64,000 nt of DNA from Gentiana macrophylla (taxonomy: Eukaryota > Streptophyta > Magnoliopsida > Gentianales > Gentianaceae). The position numbers and the translations under genes were made by a program. The notes beneath the pieces are model-generated. The model searched no databases and was not told where the DNA came from. It saw nothing but the letters and a program-made list of their open reading frames with translations. The DNA lies in assembly GCA_026214975.1 (NCBI GenBank), contig CM047806.1, forward strand, positions 100,309,832-100,373,831. Reading direction: 5' to 3'. Positions 46,357-56,372 of this stretch are shown piece after piece (positions within the stretch are counted from its first letter, which is position 1; every line of letters begins with the position of its first letter).

Positions 46357-48562
46357 TGTGATTCCCAGATTCCATAAAGGGTATAAAAGTCTTTCTACAA
46401 TTTTGTGTGACCTGATATATTTAATGGGTTATGTTTTAATTAAATAAATAGAGTCACGATAAATGTTAAAGGGCATTTACGGTGTTATACACGTGTGACT
46501 TTTGGTAAGGCAAAATCGAAATTCTACCACCCTCTATTAATACCTCTTTAACCCAAAACCCTATGCATTTCCTTTTCCCACCCGAATTTCCTGCAAATGA
46601 GAGAGAGCAAAGAGAAAGAAAAGAGAAGAAAAAGAGAGGTTGATTCCGCCTTTCCGGTCAATCCATCCGTCGGAATCACAAACCATCTTCACCAAAATGC
46701 TTCCTTTATAGAGAGCTTCGCTTTGATACAAGTTTCACTCTGATCGCATAAGAGTTCAAAAACCTATTTTCTAGATCTAGATGTGTTCTTGAGCTATTCT
46801 TAGCTTTTTAATGTTTTAAAGTTGTAGTAATTATAGAACCTTGTTTTGGTTGCAAGTTGTCGAGTTGGTGGTTGAATTTTCAAGCATTCTTCATAGTGTT
46901 CTTGGTGTTCCTAAAGCTCAAGCTTGTAGAATCATCTTTTGGTCTAAGGATTCGAGGTAAGGGGGTTTTCCATCAAATCTATAGTTGTTATGAGCTTAGA
47001 ATCTAATATATAGCCTGTAGAAATTGTTAGAAAATGTTGATTTAAGTGTTAAAATCAAAATGGTTCGTTTTAGAGATGAAAAAGTTTGAATTCGCAGATT
47101 TGGGGTGTTTTAGCGTCGTCAAACCACTCCGTAGCATCTTGATTTGTGTTTGGCCTTTTAGCGCACGCCAAAACTCTTAACGCACGTCAAAGTTGAACAG
47201 TGTTGGACATGATGCATTCTAAAACTTTTAGCGTGCCCCACACATTGCCAAAACGGAACAGGATGCTCCTGTTAGCTTTCAGCGCACACCAAACCTGTTC
47301 AGTGCCCGCCAAAAGTGCCTAGTTATTTGAAACCATGTTTTAAGCCTGTTTCGAAGCATGTTTTAGTGCAAAGCCTTTTGTTGGTTGTCGTAATGTTAGG
47401 TGTACGTGTTCTAGTGGATTTGACTCCGCACCGTGTCTCATGGGAGTATTGGAACACTCTACACTTGACCATATGAGATGTTGACTTGATTTCAATATCG
47501 TACTTGTAACATGACGAAGTTAAGGGTTCGGTTTCTGGTGTATTCGCTCAGCACCTTGTGGAGACCCTCTGCATGGGGAGATACTCGGGATCACCGGAAG
47601 CCTTATTCCTTAGCCTCACGGGTGTTAGATTAGATCCCAATATGTGTGTGCAATGTGCTAGGTATTTTAATGTAGAGTCCGTCTAAGGTCTAGTGGTCCT
47701 TAGGAAGACTAAGTGGTTAGATTAAACGCTAAAATACATACTTGATGAGTCTAAAACTAAAATATGTTAGTCCTCGCCTAGGCAAGTGATCGATATCAAC
47801 CGGACTCGCGTAGTAATCCATGTCAATAGCATCCAGAGCTATCATGTCCTTTAGAGGTGTTGAGGATATGTCTCGGTGCATTCTCACCCGGAAAAGTGTC
47901 CTTGGACTAGTGTGTAACAAATGTCTTATGTGGTTAAGTCAACTAGTGAGACTAGTAGAGTGTTGTGAGAGAATGAAACATACATGCAACCTTGATTGTT
48001 TGACATGCCATGTGATATTATTAGCATTGTTATTATTGATACTCCTTGCGTTATAGTAGGTGTAGATTCGGTGCTTCTACACTTTACTAAGTACGTTTGT
48101 ACTTACCCTTTAGTATGTTATTTTTCCCCACCCCGAGAAAGTGGTGTTGTTGTAGGTTGAGTTCGACATCGCTTAAGAGTGATTCCCGAAGTTGCAGCTT
48201 TGTAAGTCTATCTTTCTTTTGTTCTGTTGTTTTAATGGTATAGAATCTTCACTCTTCCTCTTGTAATAATTTGAAATAGTTGTACATTTGGATTGTAATT
48301 AGAGAATGGTTTGTAATAATTGAATGGATATTCAATCTTGTGTATTATATTGTTTTGGGATCTTTTCATAGTCGTAGCCCCGTGTTACTTATCGATCGTT
48401 GTAAAAAGCTTTTAAGCTTCTCGAGTCTATGTTTTCATTTTCCCCTTGTTCTTTCTTCTTAACGATGTTAGACTTACATATATAATCGATTTATTTTAAT
48501 TATATACGTGTCGGGTGTGGTTTTCCGGTTAAGGACTCGGTATCCGGATCAAGGTCGTCACA
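46357..48562 (+). repeat. LARD 3' LTR (uninterrupted)
   Basis: 2206 bp. Its start (TGTGATTCCCAGATTCC...ATAAAGGG) and its end (AAGGACTCGGTATCCGG ... TCACA) resemble the LTR of the chromovirus at 49215-58488. It has the hairpin block AAGTACGTTTGTACTTACCC at 48089-48108. Confidence 0.85.
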
Positions 48563-48567
48563 TGCTA

Positions 48568-49072
48568 TACCCAGATGGATGAGAATGGAATAGTTGATGA
48601 AATGAAAGAATAGTTTATTTATGTTTTTTCTATTTAATTTTTATATTCATAATCGGTCTCATACTAATTGTTTATAACAATAAGGATTAATTTGTTAAAA
48701 TAACACAATAACAAATACAATATATGAAATGGAATTCTTTATCCCGACAGTTGCAAGTTGTGGGGAAAAAAAACACAATGGTACATTTATTTTTTTTACA
48801 TATACGTGTAGTGATAATTTCACAATAAAATGGTTCCAACAAAAAATTTAACATATTTTTACATCATTAATCATAATGTGATACTTATTGATTCATATTG
48901 ATGGATATCATAATGATCAACTATATAAAAGTATATAACGTATGTTATAACGTTATAAAAGTATGTTATAACGTTTTATACTAACCATTTTGTTGTGAAA
49001 CTATAACTACTGACTACTGTACGTGTGATACACAAACCATACAGTAGGGAAGTACAGACAAGAAAGCCAACA
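48568..49072. other. 3' flank of the P450 gene
   Basis: AT-rich, non-coding. It contains a near-tandem repeat of TATGTTATAACGTT at about 48935-48985. On the minus strand an AATAAA lies near 48790, about 280 bp after the P450 stop, and could be its polyadenylation signal. Confidence 0.5.
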
Positions 49073-49214
49073 CTAGAACTGATCAGCAATGGTAGAATGC
49101 AACATAGGAATCAAACAAAGATCAATTTTCTTTCGGGCGGTCGCTCCATCAGTTTCTGTCATGTCCAAATCTTCTGGTTTAAGGTCACCGGGTAGATCCC
49201 AATCAAAATGAAGG
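49073..49214 (-). pseudogene. P450 exon 2, terminal piece
   Basis: It encodes the last 46 residues: HFDWDLPGDLKPEDLDMTE, then a basic stretch and DLCLIPML, ending at the TAG at 49073-49075. This is the conserved C-terminal signature of CYP71 (F-x-W-x-L-P, then L-x-x-x-P). It includes the left GAAGG copy of the target duplication at 49210-49214. The split falls between the last Leu of the L-helix region (LPLALLLL) and HFDWDLP. Confidence 0.9.
49210..49214. repeat. Target site duplication GAAGG (left copy)
   Basis: GAAGG here and at 58489-58493 flanks the chromovirus. The P450 reading frame is restored on counting it once, which proves the insertion point. Confidence 0.95.
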
Positions 49215-51365
49215 TGTAATATCCCGATTTTTGGATAAAGGGCATTTCGGTCTTTGATAAATCGGAATATTATGTTCTTTTGTTTTAAAGGTTTTATAAA
49301 AGAAAAAGAGATAATTAAGGAATTTTAAGTAATTAGGAAAATTGGGATTTATAAAAAGGAAACAAGTCCTAATTAACCTAATCACTTTTGTCAAAAAAAA
49401 AAAGAAGGGGGGCGCATCTTTTTTGAGGGAGGCCGCAGGTTTAAAAAAAAAAGAGGAAGAACTTTCAATCCCCAGGCTTAATCCATTGATCTTTTGGACA
49501 GACATCTCAAGGGAAAAAGAATCACCGCGACAAGAGGATCGTTTGGATATCAACCATCCTTAGAACCGTTAACGTAAGTTCTCATCATCGTTCTTGTTTA
49601 GGGTTCGTTTTCAGCGTTCAACCTGCGTTTTTCTGTGTTTAAGCATCGTAGTAATCCTATGGTGTCAATCGTTTATAGGCTCGGTGTTAAAAGGTTTACC
49701 TTCTTCAAGTGTGGTTGCTTGGATCGTAGTAGCTCGCAAGAATCGAGGTAACGTGGTTTTCTTATCGTATGGCTAAGTTCTCGTAAGGTTGTAGGCAATT
49801 ATTCTGTATTGTTTTCTGCTGTTCTATTTGTTAAAAATCGAGTTTTTGGGGTGCATGTGCGATGGAAATCGCAGGGTTAAGTTGCAGAATTCTGGGAAAT
49901 TCCCAGGTGGACGGGCGTCCAGGGATTCGGACGGGCGTCCGGTTCCTCTGCAAAGTGGACGAGCGTCCAGTTCCCTTGGACGAGCGTTCAAGGTGAAATT
50001 TTGATACAGGATTGAATTGAGTTCGGGTGGACGGGCGTTTGATATTTGGGACGGGCGTCCAGAGGGTCAATTTTGATACAGGATGTGATGGTTTGAGGGT
50101 GGACGGGCGTTCAGCCTCTGGGACGGGCGTCCAATCCTTTTGGACGGGCGTTTGGTCTGTGTCTCTAGTTTTCTATTGTCTTGTGATGTCGCCTTGCTTC
50201 TCGTGGCTTTATAACATGATTTTTACTGCTTAACCTTACGTGACAAAGCTCTGAACTAGCTTCTGGTGCGTTTAGTTCCGGCACCACATGGATTCCCTAA
50301 AAAGATGAAGTGTGGGACCACTGGAAGCTTCGGATTTGCCTTGTGCTTCGATAGACTAGAGTTTATCGATGTCTGTGTAATTGCTAGGCCTTGTCCGTGT
50401 CTAGTGGTCTAAGTATGAGAGTAGGAAGTGTGAGGGAGCTTACCTGAAAACACTTAGGTGGCTAGTTAAACATCTAATCAAACGTATGTGCTAGATTAAA
50501 ATCTTAAACATCATGCAATGCTTGGTAAGGCATAGTACAATATCGCGATGTGTCCTCCGACTGCACAAAGTAGATCGTACCCACGCCGGTCAATCGATTG
50601 GCGGACAAAGCGTTTGGTGCACTCGCGGTCATCACACTATCGGGACTCGAGATATTCCCGGGCTACTGTGAGCGAGTCTCTAAGTAGGTTGCACCCAGTT
50701 GTCCTAGTACATCCTATTACTAGGCGTAGTGCCCTTGTTATTCATGATGTAACAAACTTGAGCTAAGATAGATACCCTTGGAACCTCATGTTATGCAATG
50801 AACATAATATGATAGTTAGCTAGGGCTAATAACGGAAATGAGTTAATAAAAGACGGTATTGCTTTTATTTCTTTATGAGGGCGTGGTTGTACGATCTTCT
50901 ACACGTTGCTAAGTACTTTTGTACTTACCCCGTTACGTTGTCTTTGTCTTCCCCTTTCCCCAAAGAAGATGAACAGGTGGTTACCGCTGATGAGTTCTTT
51001 GATGACGAGGACGTTTGAGTTGGAGTTTGAAGACTTAGATCGTTTAGATGTTTTCTTTTCATAAACAGTTGTTTCCAGTTTTGAACAATGTTGTTCTTTC
51101 TTTGGTTTAGTTATCTTTGAGATCTTTTGGATTGAATTCTGGATGTTTAGATCTTTTATTGGATTTAGTTTTTTCTTCACAGCATTGATTACCGTATGTT
51201 TCGATCGTTTGGTTTCCCGAGTTGTTGAGTTGTTTTACCTTCCGCGCCGTTTGGATTCTGATGTATGACGTAAGGCTTGCATGTATTATTGAGTTTTCAT
51301 TTGATAATATATGTGCCGCGCGCTCTTTCGGATAAGGACTCGGTGTCCGGGAACGGGGCGTTACA
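49215..51365 (+). repeat. 5' LTR of the chromovirus
   Basis: 2151 bp with TGTAA...TTACA ends. It contains nine GGACGGGCGTCC-like motifs at 49909-50153, an internal 72-bp period (GATACAGG at 50003 and 50075), and the perfect hairpin block AAGTACTTTTGTACTTACCC at 50911-50930. Confidence 0.95.
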
Positions 51366-51367
51366 GT

Positions 51368-51379
51368 TGGTATCAGAGC
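51368..51379 (+). other. Primer binding site (tRNA-iMet)
   Basis: TGGTATCAGAGC, an exact complement of the plant initiator tRNA-Met 3' end, two bases after the LTR. Confidence 0.95.
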
Positions 51380-51464
51380 GAAAGGTTTTCCTTGCTGTGT
51401 AGGACTTGATTTTCTTTAAGATAAGGTTAGAGCTTTAGTAACCCCTCTCTTTCTTGGCTACAGG

Positions 51465-52856
51465 ATGGTGCTTACTAGAGGAGGAGCTAGTTCGTACAAC
51501 GCTGAGGCAGATAATACCCAGACGAGTAACGCAGAGATGGATTTTACTGAGGTTGTGGTTCCGAGAAGGAGGAGGAGTGGACCAGCTACTCAGGTTCCTC
51601 CGGTCACTCAAGTGAACAACCCTAGTCATGGTGGAAGTCAAGGACCGAGTAATTCTGTTAGAGGTCGAGTGGAACAAGCGGGGCCTTCAAGGTTTAGCAC
51701 TCGCGTGCCGCCTTTACATCGGCTCCAAGGACCACCACTTGGACCGGGTTGGGACTTTCTAATCCACCGCCGCCGTCAGTTCTTGATTATCCACAGTATC
51801 CATGTTTCCGTCTACACCGTTGAGTTTCACTCCTCGGCCCGGCGATTCGACCTCCACCACCACCTAGATCGAGTTCTTTCAGAGCACTGGCTACACCCAC
51901 CCCTTGTGAGAGTTATCGAGAATGCCCCACCGCACAAAGCTGAGCCAAAGATCGGCAGCTTTGGGGTTATGATAGACCAATAGATTGGTATGAGAAAGTG
52001 AAGAAGCATAGGGTACCAGAGTTTTTCGGTAATGTTGAGCCAGCAGCAGCAGACTTGTGGCTTCGTCGTTTTGAAAAGGCATGCAGAAACATGAGGGCCC
52101 CAGAATCTGAATGGGCTCAGTTGGCAGTATCTTTGTTGGCAGGTAATGCAGAGAGTTGGATGGAGTCTTATGAGCAAGCTAATCCTAGAATCACAGATTA
52201 AGCGGTATTCAAGGAATTGTTCTATCGTGAATACTTCCTAGAACGGCACAAAATGCAAAGGCCAACGAGTTTCGAGTTTAAAACAGGGAAGAAATACTAC
52301 AGTGACACAGTACTCGCAGAAATTCCATGAGCTGGGCAGATTCTACCCCGAGATTATAAAGAGTGAAGAAAAGAAGATAGACAAGTTTATGGAAGGATTG
52401 CCACATGACGTGGCAAAAGGTATGCTTGGGGATAGACCGACGAGTATGGCAAGCGTCATGGATAGAGCATTGACAATGAAAGGTTTGCCAACAGCCGATG
52501 GCAGTGGTAGTTGGGGACAAGAGGCCATTCTCCAATTTTCAAGGAGGTAATAGAGGCGCCACAAAGAGAATGTAAAGAAGGCAGAATTCAACGATGAAGA
52601 GTTCGACAAGTGGAACGCCACCGGTTTGTGCTAAGTGTAACAAGGCACATACAGGAGATTGCATGGCGGGTAGCTTGAATTGTTTCCATCAGGGAAGCGG
52701 GACACTACTCGGCGGGCGTGTCCTAAGAAGTTATCACAGGCAATCAGCAGAGGGCGAAGTAACCAAAGGGGTAGTCGCCCCACGGGTAGCGAACCAGTTA
52801 AATATCTTTGCGTGCAGATCAAGGAACCGGAGGAGCTAGATGACCTCGTGGTGACA
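51465..52856 (+). pseudogene. Chromovirus gag, frameshifted
   Basis: It starts with MVLTRGGASSYNAEADN (51465). An Arg/Pro-rich N-terminal region is followed at 51998-52200 by the gag core (VPEFFGNVEPAAADLWLRRFEKA, then MESYEQANPRITD) and at 52302-52550 by YSQKFHELGRFYP and FMEGLPHDVAKGM. A CCHC zinc knuckle region starts at 52610 (CAKCNKAHTGDCMAGSLNCFH) but its last part is shifted. There is a stop after ITD and frame changes near 51740, 52270 and 52690. It forms the particle and binds RNA. Confidence 0.85.
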
Positions 52857-52950
52857 GTACTTTTCGTTGTTTGTGTTTCTTATAAATATTTAATATGATA
52901 TAGCGCGCATATGATATTACATATTTATACGTAAATTGATTCACTTTTAG
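52857..52950 (+). other. Possible intron between gag and protease
   Basis: A 94-bp, very AT-rich segment that starts GTACTT and ends CTTTTAG. It separates the last gag codons (LVVT) from GTIIIDN...LLLDTGAS, the protease start, where the family has continuous coding sequence. As assembled the junction is one base out of frame. A G missing from a CAG|GT donor would explain it. It could also be a small insertion. Confidence 0.5.
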
Positions 52951-53420
52951 GTACCATAATCATAGATAATCTAGCGATTTCGCTTCTGCTTGATACCGGA
53001 GCTTCAGAACTTTTGTTTCTTCAAACATAGTCAAGAAGTTAAACCTACCGCTTAAGGAGTTGGAGAGACCCTTGAGTATATCCACCCCTTTGGGCCGAGT
53101 CACCAGATGTGCTCAAGTCACACCCCTCGATCGACATTAGAGTTGGGACTTACAAGTGCCAAAGATGCCCTGACGGTGTTGGATTTCTCAGACTTTGATG
53201 TTATCCTAGGTATGGATGGTTGTCTAAGAACCATGTCTATTTGGATTGCAAAGGCAAGAGAGTAATCTTTAAAGTTCCGGAAAATCAGCTAAGACCTTTC
53301 AGTGGTACCGTATACAAGCTTAGCAAGAAACAACATCCGATCATCTCAAGAAGCAAAGCCTTAAAAGCCTTGAAGCGGGTTGCCAAGGTTTTGTTGTTTA
53401 TGCATTAGACAAGGAAAAGC
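52951..53420 (+). pseudogene. Chromovirus aspartic protease, frameshifted
   Basis: LLLDTGAS at about 52982-53006 is the retropepsin active site. The end is readable as DFSDFDVILGMDGLSKNHVYLDC-like sequence at 53180-53250, followed by KGKRVIFKVPENQ (53247-53285). At least two shifts or stops lie between them. The role is polyprotein cleavage. Confidence 0.8.
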
Positions 53421-54300
53421 TCAAACCCGAGTTAGGAGAGACTCGTGTAGTTAAGGACTTTCCTGAAGTTTTCCCGGAAGATTTGCCAGGACATATGCCT
53501 GATAGGGCCATAGAGTTTGAGATCGAGTTGATCGCAGGAGCTTCACCAGTAGCTAAAGCACCATACAGGATGGCACCAGCGGAGTTGAAAGAGTTGAAGA
53601 CTCAGCTTAAGGAGATGTTAGAGAAAAATATCATCCAGCCAAGTACATCACCGTGGGGAGCACCGGTTTTGTTTGTAAAGAAGAAAGATGGGAGTATGCG
53701 TTTGTGCATCGACTACAGAGAGTTGAATAAACGATTTATCAAGAATAAGTATCCTTTACCAAGGATTGATGATCTGTTCAGCCGATTTGCAAGGTAAGAA
53801 AGTGTTCTCTAAGATTGATCTTAGGTCCGGTTATCATCGCTTTGAAGATTAAGGTGTCGAGATATACCTAAGACAAATTTGATGCAGGTATGGACATTAT
53901 GAGTTTTTGGTCATGCCGTTTGGACTCACTAATGCTCCATCGAAGTTCATGGACCTAATGCAAAGAGTTTTCATGCCTTATCTCGACAAGTTTGTGATAG
54001 TCTTCATAGACGATATCTTGGTATACTCTAAGGATGAGGAAGAGCATGAAAAACATCTAAGGATAGTTCTGAGACCACTAAAAGAGAACAAGTTTGTATG
54101 CTAAGTTTTCCAAGTGTGAGTTTTGGTTGGATCAAGTCAGTTTTCTTGGGCATATAGTTTCTGGAGAAGGTATTAAAGTGGATCCAGCAAAGATAGAAGC
54201 TGTTGCTAAGTGGCCTGAACTCACGCCGATGCTGAGAGATAAGAAGTTTCTTGGGTCTAGCAGGGTACTACCGGAAGTTTGTAAAGGATTTCTCTAAGAT
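53421..54300 (+). pseudogene. Chromovirus reverse transcriptase, frameshifted
   Basis: The first frame (53483-53797) has [41 protein letters not shown] and [13 protein letters not shown]. After a break at about 53790-53890 the second frame (53907-54104) has [10 protein letters not shown] and the catalytic FIDDILVYS. Then 54094-54297 reads KFSKCEFWLDQVSFLGHIVS. All palm motifs are present. Breaks are single-base-type indels, several at CAG or CTG sites. Confidence 0.9.
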
Positions 54301-54900
54301 AGCTACACCTCTTACGAGACTTACTCAGAAGAACGTCAAGTATGAGTGGGTCGATTTAATGTGAGGAAGCCTTTCGGACTTTGAAAGAAAAGTTGACCAC
54401 ACCCACTCGTGTTGGCGTTACGGAGGTTTTGATAATTATGATGTTTATACAGATGCCTCGGGTCAAGGTTTGGGTTGTGTTTTGATGCGATCGAGGAAGG
54501 TGATTGCTTATGCATCTAGGCAAATAAAGGTGCATGAGAAGAATTACCCTACACACGACTTGGAGTTAGCGGCGATGGTGTTTGCTCTGAAGCTTTGGAG
54601 ACACTATTTGTATGGTGTCAAGGCAAGGATCTTCACGGATCATAAGAGCCTTAAGTTCTTCTTTACTCGGAGAATCGAACATGAGACAAAGAAGATGGTT
54701 AGAGTTTGTGAAAGACTACGACTTGGACATTCAATACCACCCGGTAAGGCGAATGTCGTGGCCGATGCACTTAGCCGGAGGGCGGTTAATGCTATCACCA
54801 CCTTACAAGAAGTTGTGGATCGCTTGGATAGAATGCGATTGAAGTGGTTGAGTAGAAGGATGAAGACCAGTTTATGGCGCCATTGATGGCGCAGGTCGAT
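54300..54900 (+). pseudogene. Chromovirus RNase H, frameshifted
   Basis: [26 protein letters not shown] (about 54449-54526) carries the first Asp. [28 protein letters not shown] follows with the catalytic Glu, and FTDHKSLK (about 54634) with the next Asp. Past a frame change, DALSRR at about 54764 closes the domain. Confidence 0.9.
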
Positions 54901-55930
54901 TCGCTAGATGAAATACGGTTTAAACAAGATAAGGACCCGAGTGATGGTTAAGTTGAAGTGTGTGGCCCGAGAAAAACCTACAAAGGTTATCGCTGGACAA
55001 GAGTGGTTATCTTTGGTATGGAGACCGTTTGTGTGTACCGGATGTGGATAGTCTAAGAGAGAAGGTTATGGATGAGGCTCACAAGATTGCTTTTGCGGTT
55101 CATCCCGGAGCCACTAAGATGTATAGAGATCTCAAGAAAGATACTGGTGGCCTGGTATGAAGTTAGGGATCGCAGAGTTCGTGGCGAGATGCGATACATG
55201 TCGAGAGGGGTGAAAGCGAGAACATAAAAGGCCAGGAGGTTTCTTTGAAACCTTTGGAGATACCGGAATGGAAATGGGAGAATATCACGATGGATTTCAT
55301 CACCGGTTTGCCTAAGACGAAGGCGGTCATGACATGATTTGGGTGATTGTGGATAGACTTACCAAATCAGCCCATTTCTTGCCGTGTAAGGTAGACATGC
55401 CTATAAAGAAGTTCGCTACTATGTACATCGACAATATAGTGAAGCTTCATGGTGTGCCTTTATCTATTGTATCCGGCAGGGATAGTAGATTCATCGATCG
55501 CTTTTGGAAAGGTCTCAGAAAGCTTTTGGAACGAAGACGATTTGAGCACGCGTTTCATCCTCGAGACGGATGGGCGATCCGAGAGAACGATTCGCACTCT
55601 TGAGGATATGCTTAGAGCTTGTGTTTTGGATGCCGGAGGTTCATGGATAGATTACCTCAACTTAGCGGAGTTTGCTTACAATATGGGATTTACCACGCAA
55701 GTTTGAGAATGCCACCTTTGAGGCCTTGTATGGTAGGAAGTGCGGGACTCCACTTTATTGGGATGAAGTAGGAGAGAAACACATCACAGGGCGGAGATGG
55801 TTCAACAAGCCAAGGAGAAGATCGAGTTGATAAGGAAGAATCAAAGCCGCACAAGATCGCCAAAAGAGTTGGGCCGATGTTAGAAGGAGACCGCTAGAGT
55901 TCGAGGTTGGGGACAGAGTTTACCTTCGAA
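54900..55930 (+). pseudogene. Chromovirus integrase core, frameshifted
   Basis: The HHCC zinc-binding region spans 55070-55215 (DEAHKIAFAVHPGATKMYRDLKK, then a CDTC pair). WEWENITMDFITGLPK at about 55275-55322 gives the first catalytic Asp. DRLTKSAHFLP and LHGVPLSIVSGRDSRF (second Asp) are at 55355-55495, and the Q-T-D-G-x-S-E-R-T block with the Glu lies across a frame change at 55560-55600. LEDMLRACVLD follows. Confidence 0.85.
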
Positions 55931-56340
55931 CGTCTCCAATGAAGGGTGTCAAGAGGTTTGGTCAGAAAGGAAAGCTAAGTCCAAGATACGTAGGACCTTT
56001 TGATATCATCGAAAGAGTTGGGAAGTTGGCTTATAGACTACGGTTGCCAGAATCGATGTCTAGAGTCCACAATGTCTTCCACGTATCAATGCTTAAAAAG
56101 TGTTTATCAAAAGTGGATGTGGAATCTGAGATTGATCCGGAGGTGTTACAAGACAACCTATCTTACGTGGAAAATCCGATCAAGATTCTGGATAGAAAGG
56201 AAAGGATGATCAAGAGGCGAATGATTCCGTTAGTGTTAGTGCAATGGAGCAACCATGCACCGACGGAAGCCACCACAGGAAGTGGAAGCGAGATATGTTG
56301 GACGAGTTCCCGAGTTTCCCCATCTTCCAGTATGTACTAG
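55931..56340 (+). pseudogene. Integrase C-terminal part with chromodomain
   Basis: A 133-aa frame (55939-56340). KGKLSPRYVGPFDIIERVG and RLPESMSRVHNVFHVSMLKK are the GPY/F module. PEVLQDNLSYVENPIKILDRKERMIKRRMIPLVLVQWSNH is the chromodomain, with the family's usual ...W-x-N/S-H stretch. After about residue 112 the frame departs from family sequence, probably by a shift. In chromoviruses this domain steers integration, often to heterochromatin; here the element nevertheless landed in a coding exon. Confidence 0.85.
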
Positions 56341-56359
56341 TTTTAGGACGAAACTCCTC

Positions 56360-56372
56360 TTAAGGGGAGGAA
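56360..56372 (+). other. Polypurine tract
   Basis: TTAAGGGGAGGAA lies immediately before the 3' LTR start at 56373. Confidence 0.9.

Larger units (their letters stand above)
33411..48562 (+). mobile_element. LARD-like non-autonomous LTR element, 5' LTR split by an insertion
   Basis: Two LTRs of about 2.2 kb (33411-35234 continued at 42260-42772; and 46357-48562) enclose about 3.6 kb. An iMet-type PBS and a PPT are present, but no gag, protease, RT, RNase H, integrase or chromodomain was recognised. The left boundary is uncertain because the first 60 bp or so of the left LTR match poorly. The end structure resembles that of the chromovirus at 49215-58488. TGCTA follows the right LTR (48563-48567) and also occurs at 33399-33403, 7 bp before the assumed left end, which could be a shifted target duplication. 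Confidence 0.75.

Noticed and set aside
46040..46375. A 111-aa minus-strand frame in the LARD
   Set aside because: No recognisable domain, Pro/Ser/Leu-rich, and it runs across the PPT into the LTR, which a real gene of the element would not do.
49203..49553. A 116-aa minus-strand frame, repeated in part at 56343-56552
   Set aside because: It is the reverse of the LTR start and appears in both LTRs; it is a chance frame in repeat DNA.
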